Shown: one piece after another, positions 17,563 through 25,366 of the stretch
Layout: each line of letters opens with the position of its first letter
How positions within the stretch are numbered: position 1 is the stretch's first letter
Assembly: GCF_000383675.1 (NCBI RefSeq)
Contig: NZ_KB911820.1
Coordinates: 620,001-684,000, forward strand
Source: Terracoccus sp. 273MFTsu3.1
GTDB lineage: Bacteria; Actinomycetota; Actinomycetes; Actinomycetales; Dermatophilaceae
Direction of reading: 5' to 3'
Length of the DNA stretch: 64,000 nucleotides
Translations under genes and position numbers: made by a program
The notes under the pieces: generated by a model
What the model saw: only the letters and a program-made list of their open reading frames with translations
Told to the model about the DNA's origin: nothing
The model's database searches: none

Positions 17563-19287
17563 TCAGGACTGCTCGGGCGCGCGGCTCACCGGGATGCGGC
17601 GCACGTCCGGGGCGCTGAGGCGCTCGGCGTTGGCCTCGGAGTCGGCGAGCTCCTTCTGCGACTCGAGCTCGGCCTCGACCCGGGCGATGTAGCCGGAGAC
17701 CTCGGCCTCGACCCGCTCGGGATCCCACCCGAGCACCGGCGCGACGATCTCGGCCACGGCGCGGGCGCTGTCGGCGCCACGGCTCGAGGTCTCGATGGAG
17801 ATGCGGGTGCGTCGCGCCAGCACGTCGTCGAGGTGCAGCGCGCCCTCGTGCGTGGCGGCGTACAACGCCTCGACCCGGAGGTACTCCTCCGCCCCGGGGA
17901 GCGGCTCGTAGAGCGAGCGGTCGTCCTCGGCGAGGGCGAAGAGCTCGTGGACGAGCGAGCCGTAGCGCTCGAGCAGGTGCGTGATGCGCCAGACCGGGAG
18001 GTCCTGGTGGCGCGCGAGGCGGTCGATCTGGTTGACGAGAGCGACGTAGCCCTCGGCGCCCGACAGCGGGATGAACTCGGTGACGCTGTCGGAGACGTCG
18101 CCGCCGATGTCCTCGCGTGCGGCGTCGACGGCGTCTGCGGCCATGACGCGGTAGGTCGTGTACTTGCCCCCGGCGATGGAGATGAGCCCGGGCTGCGGAC
18201 GGGCCACGGCGTGCTCGCGGGAGAGCTGGCTCGTGTCCTCGCTCTCGCCGGAGAGGAGCGGGCGCAGGCCGGCGTAGACACCCTGGATGTCCTCGTGGGT
18301 CAACGGCACCTTGAGCACGGTGTTGATGTGCTCGAGGATGTAGTCGATGTCGGCCCGCGTCGCTGCCGGGTGGGCGAGGTCGAGGTCCCAGTCGGTGTCG
18401 GTCGTGCCGATGATCCAGTGCGTGCCCCACGGGATGACGAAGAGGACCGACTTCTCCGTGCGCAGGATGAGGCCGGTCTCGGAGTTGATCCGGTCGCGGG
18501 CGACGACGATGTGCACCCCCTTGCTCGCGCGCACGTGGAAGCGCCCGCGGCCACCCGCCATCGTCTGGATGTCGTCGGTCCACACGCCGGTGCAGTTGAT
18601 GACCACGGAGGCCCGGACCTCGGTGCGCTCGCCCGTCTCGACGTCCTCGACGACGGCGCCGACGACCCGCTCGCCCGCGCGGAGCAGCTCGACGACGCGG
18701 GCCGAGGCGACGACGGTGGCGCCGTAGGCGGCGGCCGTGCGGACCGTCGTCAGCGTGTGGCGGGCGTCGTCGGCCTGGGCGTCGTAGTAGAGCAGCCCAC
18801 CGGTGAGGGCGTCGCGCTTGAGCGCCGGGGCCAGCTTGAGCGCTCCGGTGCGGGTCAGCTGCTTGTGGCGCGGGACCGAGCGTGCGCCGCCCATCGAGTC
18901 GTAGAGGGTCAGGCCCGCGGTGACGTAGGGACGCTCCCAGCCGCGGCTCGTGAGCGGGTAGAGGAAGGAGACCGGCTTGACGAGGTGGGGCGCGATGCGG
19001 CTCAGCATGAGCTCGCGCTCCTTGAGCGCCTCGCGGACGAGGTCGAAGTTCATCTGCTCGAGGTAGCGCAGGCCGCCGTGGAAGAGCTTGGACGACCGCG
19101 ACGAGGTGCCGGAGGCGAAGTCGCGCTGCTCGACGAGGGCGGTGGACAGGCCGCGGGTGGCCGCGTCGAGGGCCACCCCACCGCCGGTCACGCCACCGCC
19201 GACGACGAGCACGTCGAACTGCTTGGTGGCGAGGCGCTTCCACGCCCGTGCCCGGTAGTCCGTGTCCAGCCGCACTGGGCTCGTCAT
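17563..19287 (-). CDS. glpD: Aerobic glycerol-3-phosphate dehydrogenase
   Basis: FAD enzyme at the inner face of the membrane that oxidises glycerol-3-phosphate to dihydroxyacetone phosphate and passes electrons to quinone. It has 574 residues. FAD-binding GGGVTGG lies at residues 30-36. Then come DFASGTSSRSSKLFHGGLRY (GlpD signature), VINCTGVWTDDI, the FVIPWGTHWIIGTTDTDWD region, VYAGLRPLL and ISIAGGKYTTYRVMA. The C-terminal helical domain (~400-574) ends in a charged tail. The ATG at 19287 has AAGGGGA upstream, so this gene does have a leader. It works with glpK at 20140; the two are divergent with two unrelated small genes between. No glpF or glpR is visible here. Confidence 0.95.
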   Translation of the reverse strand: MTSPVRLDTDYRARAWKRLATKQFDVLVVGGGVTGGGVALDAATRGLSTALVEQRDFASGTSSRSSKLFHGGLRYLEQMNFDLVREALKERELMLSRIAPHLVKPVSFLYPLTSRGWERPYVTAGLTLYDSMGGARSVPRHKQLTRTGALKLAPALKRDALTGGLLYYDAQADDARHTLTTVRTAAAYGATVVASARVVELLRAGERVVGAVVEDVETGERTEVRASVVINCTGVWTDDIQTMAGGRGRFHVRASKGVHIVVARDRINSETGLILRTEKSVLFVIPWGTHWIIGTTDTDWDLDLAHPAATRADIDYILEHINTVLKVPLTHEDIQGVYAGLRPLLSGESEDTSQLSREHAVARPQPGLISIAGGKYTTYRVMAADAVDAAREDIGGDVSDSVTEFIPLSGAEGYVALVNQIDRLARHQDLPVWRITHLLERYGSLVHELFALAEDDRSLYEPLPGAEEYLRVEALYAATHEGALHLDDVLARRTRISIETSSRGADSARAVAEIVAPVLGWDPERVEAEVSGYIARVEAELESQKELADSEANAERLSAPDVRRIPVSRAPEQS

Positions 19288-19374
19288 CGGTTCCCCTTCA
19301 CGTCGGTGCCGAGAACGACACTCTAACGAGCCCGATCCGTGTCGAATGCGGCTGTTCGCGGGGCGGTCAGCCCG

Positions 19375-19380
19375 TACCCT
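19375..19380 (+). promoter_or_regulatory. -10 element of a leaderless promoter for the DUF1877 gene
   Basis: TACCCT followed by 7 nt and the ATG at 19388. Confidence 0.5.
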
Positions 19381-19387
19381 CGGCGGC

Positions 19388-19924
<537 letters not shown>

Positions 19925-19951
19925 ACGCCGGGCTGGGACGACACTGGGCTG

Positions 19952-20116
19952 GTGAGACTCATGTGGATCATCTGCCTGTTCGCCGGTCATGCGTGGCGCC
20001 GTGAGAGCCGCGGCGAGGAGACGATCATCGTGTGCGGACGGTGCGACGCGATCAGTGCCGTGGCCGAGGCGCGCGAGCGACACCGCCAGCTCGGACGAGA
20101 CCGCGGCGAGATGTAG
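19952..20116 (+). CDS. Small Cys/His protein, possible DUF1660-like zinc ribbon
   Basis: 54 residues from GTG at 19952, or 51 from the ATG at 19961. It reads [12 protein letters not shown], then a basic/acidic stretch and IIVCGRCDA, ending in a charged helix. The C-x4-H plus C-x2-C arrangement with a following aromatic resembles small zinc ribbons of the DUF1660 type, often found in actinobacteria and their phages. That assignment rests on pattern only. It sits alone in the 215-nt gap between the DUF1877 gene and glpK. No good Shine-Dalgarno site is visible. Whether it is translated is unproven, although base composition and the coherent metal-ligand pattern favour it. Confidence 0.5.
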   Translation: MRLMWIICLFAGHAWRRESRGEETIIVCGRCDAISAVAEARERHRQLGRDRGEM

Positions 20117-20127
20117 GCGCGCGACGG

Positions 20128-20133
20128 TACGGT
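20128..20133 (+). promoter_or_regulatory. -10 element of a leaderless promoter for glpK
   Basis: TACGGT followed by 6 nt and the ATG at 20140. Confidence 0.55.
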
Positions 20134-20139
20134 CTGGAC

Positions 20140-21666
20140 ATGCCGACGGAGCAGCGCAGCCATGTCGTGTCGATCGACCAGGGGACGACGAGCACCCGGG
20201 CCATGGTCTTCGACCGGAGGGGCCGCGTCGTGGCCGTCGACCAGATGGAGCACCGCCAGATCTTCCCGCGCGCCGGGTGGGTCGAGCACGACCCGATGGA
20301 GATCTGGCAGAACACCCGCGTCGTCGTCGGCGGCGTGCTCGGCAAGGCCAACCTCAACGCCACCCACGTCGCCGCGGTCGGCATCACGAACCAGCGCGAG
20401 ACGACCGTCGTCTGGGAGCGGGCCACCGGCCGGCCGATCCACAACGCCATCGTCTGGCAGGACACCCGCACCCAGGCGATCTGCGACGAGCTGGCCCGCG
20501 ACGGCGGCATCGAGCGCTTCAAGGACGTCACGGGCCTGCCGCTCGCGACCTACTTCGCCGGACCCAAGGCGCGCTGGGTACTCGACCACGTCGACGGCGC
20601 CCGCGAGCGGGCCGAGGCGGGGGAGCTGCTCTTCGGCACCATCGACACGTGGCTGCTCTGGAACCTCACGGGCGGCGCCGACGACGGTGGGGTGCACCTC
20701 ACCGACGTCACGAACGCCTCGCGCACCCTCCTGATGGACCTGCGCACCCTCGACTGGGACGCGTCGGCCGCCGAGGCGATCGGGGTCCCGCTCGCGATGC
20801 TCCCCGAGATCCGCTCGTCGTCCGAGGTCTACGGCTCGTGCAAGCCGGGCATCCTCATCGACGTGCCGGTCGCCGGCATCCTCGGCGACCAGCAGGCGGC
20901 GACGTTCGGCCAGGCGTGCCTCGACGTCGGCACGGCCAAGAACACCTACGGCACCGGCAACTTCATGCTCCTCAACACGGGCGAGGAGATCGTCGCGTCG
21001 AAGAACGGCCTGCTGACGACGGTCTGCTACCAGCTCGGTGACGACCAGCCCGTCTACGCCCTCGAGGGCTCCATCGCCGTCACGGGGTCGCTCGTGCAGT
21101 GGCTGCGCGACAATCTCGGCCTCATCAAGGACGCCAAGGAGGTCGAGACGCTGGCCGCGAGCGTCGACGACAACGGTGGTGCCTACTTCGTCCCGGCCTT
21201 CTCGGGCCTCTTCGCCCCGCACTGGCGCCCCGACGCCCGCGGTGCGCTCGTCGGTCTGACCCGCTTCGTCAACAAGGGGCACATCGCCCGAGCAGCTTTG
21301 GAGGCCACGGCTTTCCAGACGCGCGAGGTGCTCGAGGCGATGAACGCCGACTCCGGAGTGCCGCTCACCGAGCTGCGGGTCGACGGCGGCATGGTCGTCA
21401 ACGAGACGCTCATGCAGTTCCAGGCCGACCTCCTCGGGGCCGACGTCGTGCGACCCGTCGTCGCCGAGACGACCGCTCTCGGCGCCGCGTATGCCGCCGG
21501 GCTCGCCGTCGGCTACTGGCAGAGCACCGACGAGATCCGTGAGAACTGGGGCGAGGACCGCCGGTGGACCCCCGCGATGGACGAGTCGGAGAGGGAGCGA
21601 CTCTTCCGCACGTGGAAGAAGGCCGTCGAGCGCACCCTCGACTGGGTCGACGCCGACACGCCCTGA
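20140..21666 (+). CDS. glpK: Glycerol kinase
   Basis: Phosphorylates glycerol with ATP to glycerol-3-phosphate, the substrate of the glpD product. 508 residues, standard length. The FGGY-kinase motifs are clear: [15 protein letters not shown] at the N-terminus, [44 protein letters not shown], the [19 protein letters not shown] region and [15 protein letters not shown] (residue ~385). [21 protein letters not shown] closes the ATP site. A leaderless start is predicted. It is convergent with the MarR gene, only 4 nt apart. Confidence 0.97.
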   Translation: MPTEQRSHVVSIDQGTTSTRAMVFDRRGRVVAVDQMEHRQIFPRAGWVEHDPMEIWQNTRVVVGGVLGKANLNATHVAAVGITNQRETTVVWERATGRPIHNAIVWQDTRTQAICDELARDGGIERFKDVTGLPLATYFAGPKARWVLDHVDGARERAEAGELLFGTIDTWLLWNLTGGADDGGVHLTDVTNASRTLLMDLRTLDWDASAAEAIGVPLAMLPEIRSSSEVYGSCKPGILIDVPVAGILGDQQAATFGQACLDVGTAKNTYGTGNFMLLNTGEEIVASKNGLLTTVCYQLGDDQPVYALEGSIAVTGSLVQWLRDNLGLIKDAKEVETLAASVDDNGGAYFVPAFSGLFAPHWRPDARGALVGLTRFVNKGHIARAALEATAFQTREVLEAMNADSGVPLTELRVDGGMVVNETLMQFQADLLGADVVRPVVAETTALGAAYAAGLAVGYWQSTDEIRENWGEDRRWTPAMDESERERLFRTWKKAVERTLDWVDADTP

Positions 21667-21670
21667 CGGC

Positions 21671-22177
21671 TCAGTCCTCGCCCTCGAGGTGGAGGACGAC
21701 CTTGCGCAGCAGGCCGTTGAGGGCGACGAGCTCCTTGGCGGTCAGCCCCGAGAAGGCCTCCTGCTCGCGAGCCATGCCGGCCTCGATCCCCTTCTCCCAC
21801 AGCGCCCGTCCCGACGGCGTCGGTCGGATGAGGATGCGACGCCGGTCGATGGGGTCGACCTCCCGCGTCACGTGCCCGCGCTGGACGAGCCGGTCGACGC
21901 GCGACGTCATCGCGGCGCGGGTCACGCCGCACGCGTCGGCGAGCTGGGCGGGGGTCGCCTCCTCGGGGAACGGCTGGATCATCAGCGCGTGGAGCGTGTG
22001 GTAGTCCTCGATCGTGTCGTCCGTCCCGGCGTAGCTCGCGTGGTCGGCGGCCTTGAGCCGCTTGGTGATCGCCTGCATGCGCGTGACGGCGCCCTCGACC
22101 TCGGGGTCCATGTCCTCGAGGAGGCCGCTCCAGCGTGCGACGTGCCGGTCGACCGAGTCCTGCCGTGCTCTCGCCAT
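21671..22177 (-). CDS. MarR-family transcriptional regulator
   Basis: 168 residues with an N-terminal helical dimerisation region and a winged helix: EEATPAQLADACGVTRAAMTSRVDRLVQRG is the recognition region and VDPIDRRRILIRPTPSG is the wing. It lies divergently from an MFS transporter with only 89 nt between them. That gap carries a 24-bp inverted repeat over the transporter promoter. By analogy with MarR/efflux pairs, it probably represses the transporter until a ligand binds. A GAGACT hexamer lies 6 nt before the ATG, a weaker match to the leaderless pattern. Confidence 0.88.
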   Translation of the reverse strand: MARARQDSVDRHVARWSGLLEDMDPEVEGAVTRMQAITKRLKAADHASYAGTDDTIEDYHTLHALMIQPFPEEATPAQLADACGVTRAAMTSRVDRLVQRGHVTREVDPIDRRRILIRPTPSGRALWEKGIEAGMAREQEAFSGLTAKELVALNGLLRKVVLHLEGED

Positions 22178-22220
22178 GGCGCCAGTCTCGCAGAGGTGTC
22201 GGACCCAGAGCGCTGATCCT

Positions 22221-22260
22221 TGACTATTCGTTGACAGATAGTCAGACGTCTAACTAATCT
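22221..22260 (+). promoter_or_regulatory. Promoter and candidate MarR operator for the MFS gene
   Basis: TTGACA at 22231-22236, an 18-nt spacer and TAATCT at 22255-22260, then 6 nt to the ATG at 22267: a near-consensus, leaderless sigma-70-type promoter. The inverted repeat TGACTAT-N10-ATAGTCA (22221-22244) flanks and covers the -35 box, a position suited to repression. Confidence 0.7.
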
Positions 22261-22266
22261 CGATGC

Positions 22267-23706
22267 ATGACCATGCGCGACCTGTTGCACCTCCGCGACG
22301 TCCGGCTCCTGCTCGCCGGTCAGGGACTCTCGTGGGTCGGTGACGCCTTCAACCCCATCGCCCTGTCCGTGGCCGTCGTCCTCGGTGGCGGCGGAGCGGG
22401 CGAGCTCGGTGTCGTCCTCGCGAGCGCCGTGGTGGCCCGCCTCCTGTGCAGCCTCGTCGGCGGCGTCTGGGCCGACCGCGTCACGCCGCACCGGATCATG
22501 GTCGGCGCCGACCTCACGCGGGCCGGTTCCGTCGCCGCCATGGCCCTCGCCTTCGCGCTCGGCGACCCACCGGTCGCCGTGCTCGCCGGTCTGGCCGCGG
22601 TCACAGCGGGTGCGGGCGCGTTCTTCTACCCGGCCTTCGTCTCGCTGAGGCCCCTCATCGTGCCGGTCTCGGCCCTGCAGACCGCCAACGGCGCGATCAG
22701 CTTCCTCCAGTCGAGCGCGCAGGTCGGCGGCCCGGTCCTCGCCGGCCTCGTCGTCGCCCGGTTCGGCCCGGTGGCCGGCTTCACGGTCAACGCGCTGACG
22801 TTCGCCTGGTCGGCGGTCTGCGTCGCACGGCTCCGGGCCCGCGCCGACCGCCTCGCCGAGCGCACCGGCATGCTGACCGAGATCCGCGAGGGCCTCGCCG
22901 AGATCCGCAGCCGGGACTGGCTCTGGTCCAGCCTCCTCGCGGCGGCGATGTTCCACGTCGCCAGCGGGGTCTTCATCGTCCTCGTCGAGGTGACGGCCGT
23001 GCGCGACCTCGGCGGCGCCCACGCCCTCGGCCTCATCACGGCGGCGCTCGGTGTGGGCGGCCTCGTCGGAGGGCTCGTCGGGATGCGGCTCCAGCCGCGC
23101 CGGATGCTGCTCTGGGCCTTCGCCGCCCTCGGGCTCTTCCCGCTCTTCCCGCTCGCGTTCGCCTGGCCCGGCGGCCTCGTGGCGATCATGGCGCTCGCCC
23201 TCGTCGGCCAGGCCGGCCTGCTCTACTTCGACGTCGGGTGGCAGACCGCCGTCCAGCAGGGCGTGCCCCACGACCGGCTGGCCCGTGTCGTCTCGTGGGA
23301 CGTGCTCATCTCGTTCGTCGCACTGCCCCTCGGCAACGTCCTCGCCGGCCCGCTCAGCGCGCACGTCGAGACGCCCGACCTCATGGTCGGCATCGCCGTC
23401 TGGATGCTCGTCGCCGGCTGCTGGCCGCTGCTGGTGCGCAGCGTCCGCGGCTTCACCCGCGCGTCAGCCCAGGGCGGCGATGGCGGCGTCGTAGTCGGGC
23501 TCCTGGCCGATGGCCGGGACGAGCTCGGTGTGGGCGACGGTGCCGTCCGCATCGATGACGACCACCGCACGCGCGAGGAGGCCGGCGAAGCCGCCGTTCT
23601 CCATCCGCACGCCGTAGTCGTAGCCGAAGCCGGAGCGGAACGACGACGCCACGACGACGTTCTCGATGCCCTCGGCGCCGCAGAACCGGTTCAACGCGAA
23701 CGGTAG
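22267..23706 (+). CDS. MFS transporter (DHA3/enterobactin-exporter-like) with a long convergent overlap
   Basis: About twelve membrane segments span residues ~10-395, with the MFS loop [19 protein letters not shown] after helix 2 and [36 protein letters not shown] typical of the DHA3/EntS group. It probably exports a small molecule under control of the divergent MarR. The membrane domain ends at [10 protein letters not shown] (about nt 23460). No stop codon occurs until 23706, so the annotated protein has an ~80-residue Arg/Gly/Glu-rich tail read from the antisense strand of tpx. Either the tail is real or a stop codon has been lost. The start at 22267 is set by the leaderless promoter; ATG at 22273 is the alternative. 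Confidence 0.85.
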   Translation: MTMRDLLHLRDVRLLLAGQGLSWVGDAFNPIALSVAVVLGGGGAGELGVVLASAVVARLLCSLVGGVWADRVTPHRIMVGADLTRAGSVAAMALAFALGDPPVAVLAGLAAVTAGAGAFFYPAFVSLRPLIVPVSALQTANGAISFLQSSAQVGGPVLAGLVVARFGPVAGFTVNALTFAWSAVCVARLRARADRLAERTGMLTEIREGLAEIRSRDWLWSSLLAAAMFHVASGVFIVLVEVTAVRDLGGAHALGLITAALGVGGLVGGLVGMRLQPRRMLLWAFAALGLFPLFPLAFAWPGGLVAIMALALVGQAGLLYFDVGWQTAVQQGVPHDRLARVVSWDVLISFVALPLGNVLAGPLSAHVETPDLMVGIAVWMLVAGCWPLLVRSVRGFTRASAQGGDGGVVVGLLADGRDELGVGDGAVRIDDDHRTREEAGEAAVLHPHAVVVAEAGAERRRHDDVLDALGAAEPVQRER

Positions 23707-23958
23707 GTCGGCCGACACGCAGACGACCGCCGCGTTGTCGAGGCCGGCGGCGATCTCGTTGAAGCGGCGCACGCTCGCCGCGCAGACGCCGGTGTCGACG
23801 CTCGGGAAGATGTTGAGGACGACGCGGCTGCCGTCGGGCAGCGTCACGTCGTCGCGAAGGTTCGTGCCGGTCAGCGTGTACGCCGGGGCGGGGGCGCCCA
23901 CGGCCGGCAGGTCGCCGACGGTGTGGACGGTGGTGTCTCCGAGGGAGGTGGTGGCCAT
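23464..23958 (-). CDS. tpx: Thiol peroxidase (atypical 2-Cys peroxiredoxin)
   Basis: 164-residue cytoplasmic peroxidase that reduces hydroperoxides with thioredoxin. It opens with the sequence from MATTSLG. The peroxidatic Cys59 lies in [16 protein letters not shown] and the resolving Cys93 in LNRFCGAEG, the Tpx spacing. The following [19 protein letters not shown] is also Tpx-like. ATG at 23958 is preferred over an upstream in-frame codon at 23973 because TTAGAT lies 6 nt before it, giving a leaderless start. Its 3' half (243 nt) overlaps the extended 3' end of the convergent MFS gene. Confidence 0.94.
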   Translation of the reverse strand: MATTSLGDTTVHTVGDLPAVGAPAPAYTLTGTNLRDDVTLPDGSRVVLNIFPSVDTGVCAASVRRFNEIAAGLDNAAVVCVSADLPFALNRFCGAEGIENVVVASSFRSGFGYDYGVRMENGGFAGLLARAVVVIDADGTVAHTELVPAIGQEPDYDAAIAALG

Positions 23959-23987
23959 GGACGTATCTAACACGGGCAGCCTGGGGC

Positions 23988-23993
23988 TACCGT
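23988..23993 (+). promoter_or_regulatory. -10 element of a leaderless promoter for the ceramidase-like operon
   Basis: TACCGT followed by 6 nt and the ATG at 24000. It lies in the 41-nt gap divergent from tpx. Confidence 0.5.
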
Positions 23994-23999
23994 CGCGGC

Positions 24000-24665
24000 A
24001 TGCCCGCTGACGGCGCGACGTGCCTCGCGACCCGCTGCTTCTGCGAGCTCGCCCGCCCCGACGGCATCGCCCAGCCGGCCGACGCGTGGTCGTCCCTGGC
24101 CTTCGTCGTGGCAGGGGTCGCCGCAGCCGCGGTCCTGCGTCCCGCCGCGCGTCCGGAGCGCGTCCTCGTCCCGCTCCTCGCGGTCGCGCTCGTCGCCGTC
24201 GGGATCGGCAGCTTCGCCTTCCACGCGACCCTGACGCTCTGGGGGCAGTTCGTCGACGTCCTCCCGATGTATGCCGTGGGGTGCGTCCTGCTCGCCGGTG
24301 CCCTGGTGCGCCTGCGCCGCGTCACGCCGCGCGTGGCCGTCCTCGGCGGGGTCGCCCTCCTCGCGGCCCTCGGCGTCCTGCTCTGGCTGTGGCCCGAGTC
24401 GCGACGGGTGCTCTTCGCCGCGGTCCTGCTCCCCGGCATCGTCCTCGAGCTGGTGGCCGCCCCGGGCCGTGACGGCGGAGCGCGCTGGCTGCGCGTCGGG
24501 CTGGGACTGCTCGTGACGGCATACGCGCTCTGGCTCCTCGACCAGGCGGGTCTGCTCTGCGACCCGACGAGTCCGCTGCAGGGGCACGCGGCGTGGCACG
24601 TCCTCGGCGCCGGCGCCGGGTGGTGCCTCGCGCGGCACTGGGCGACCCGTAGGTTGGTGGCATGA
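24000..24665 (+). CDS. Ceramidase-like (CREST superfamily) membrane protein
   Basis: 221 residues with about seven hydrophobic segments. It matches the alkaline ceramidase pattern: an early [20 protein letters not shown], the serine and histidine in [11 protein letters not shown] (about residues 69-75), an aspartate in the segment [11 protein letters not shown], and a final [11 protein letters not shown] with two histidines four apart. In the superfamily these Ser, Asp and three His residues form a zinc hydrolase site, and all are present. The lipid amide cleaved in a bacterium that probably lacks sphingolipids is unknown. It is first in a three-gene coupled set; its stop overlaps the ankyrin gene start as ATGA. 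Confidence 0.75.
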   Translation: MPADGATCLATRCFCELARPDGIAQPADAWSSLAFVVAGVAAAAVLRPAARPERVLVPLLAVALVAVGIGSFAFHATLTLWGQFVDVLPMYAVGCVLLAGALVRLRRVTPRVAVLGGVALLAALGVLLWLWPESRRVLFAAVLLPGIVLELVAAPGRDGGARWLRVGLGLLVTAYALWLLDQAGLLCDPTSPLQGHAAWHVLGAGAGWCLARHWATRRLVA

Positions 24666-25060
24666 CGGAGTCGCCGCTCATGCCGGAGCAGCAGGGGCAG
24701 ATCGTGGCGGTCGCGATGGACATGGCACGCGACGGGCGCACGGCCGACCTCGTCGAGTTCCTCGACCACGGCTTCCCGCTCGACCAGCAGGACCCCGCCG
24801 GCAACACGCTCGTCATGCTCGCGGCCTACCACGGTCACCTCGACACGGTCACGACCCTCGTGGACCGCGGCGCCGACGTCGACCGCCGCAACGACCGGGA
24901 CCAGTCCCCGGTGGCCGGTGCGATGTTCAAGGGCGAGGACGAGGTCGTCAAGGTCCTCGTCGCGGCGGGCGCCGACCTCGACGCCGGCTCGCCGACCGCG
25001 CGTGCCACGGCCCAGCTGTTCGGGCAGCAGCACCTCATCGACGGAGAGGACCGACCGTGA
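24662..25060 (+). CDS. Small ankyrin-repeat protein
   Basis: 132 residues, no signal peptide, with about three ankyrin repeats. LVEFLDHGFPLDQQDPAGNT, LVMLAAYHGHLDTVTTLVDRG and VVKVLVAAGADLDAGSP show the repeated helix-turn-helix and the GADVD-type loops. Ankyrin domains bind proteins; the partner may be one of the two membrane proteins co-translated with it (4-nt overlaps on both sides). Similar short ankyrin proteins are common in actinobacteria and their function is not established. Confidence 0.82.
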   Translation: MTESPLMPEQQGQIVAVAMDMARDGRTADLVEFLDHGFPLDQQDPAGNTLVMLAAYHGHLDTVTTLVDRGADVDRRNDRDQSPVAGAMFKGEDEVVKVLVAAGADLDAGSPTARATAQLFGQQHLIDGEDRP

Positions 25061-25305
25061 CCGACCCGCAGGACACCGGGGCGCGCTCGCGCTTCGTCAT
25101 CAACCTCGTCGGCGTCATCGGCATCGTCTTCGGCGTGCTCCCGATCGTGCGCTACCTGCTCGACCTGTCGCTCTTCGAGTTCACCGTCGCGCCGTACGAG
25201 TGGCTCCAGCTCGAGGGGGCGGCACGGTTCATCCCGCCCGGGATGGTCCTCGTCGCGTGCATCGTCCTGGCCTACGTCCTCGAGCAGCGGCTCTCCCGCG
25301 ACTGA
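25057..25305 (+). CDS. Small two-helix membrane protein of unknown function
   Basis: 82 residues starting at a GTG that forms a GTGA overlap with the ankyrin gene stop, which fixes the start. Two hydrophobic segments (about 13-35 and 60-77) flank a short acidic/aromatic loop (FEFTVAPYEWLQLEGAARF). No motif is recognised. Translational coupling to the ankyrin and ceramidase-like genes suggests a shared role in the membrane. Confidence 0.7.
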   Translation: MTDPQDTGARSRFVINLVGVIGIVFGVLPIVRYLLDLSLFEFTVAPYEWLQLEGAARFIPPGMVLVACIVLAYVLEQRLSRD

Positions 25306-25321
25306 CCCCGGCCAACCCTCG

Positions 25322-25336
25322 ACGGTCGGTGACCGT
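25322..25336 (+). promoter_or_regulatory. Inverted repeat upstream of the hydrolase-ABC fusion
   Basis: ACGGTC-GGT-GACCGT, perfect 6-bp arms with a 3-nt spacer, 30 nt before the start. It could be an operator or the end of the preceding operon's transcript; no clear -10 element is seen with it. Confidence 0.35.
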
Positions 25337-25366
25337 TCAACGACCAGCCCGTGATGTGATGTGGTC

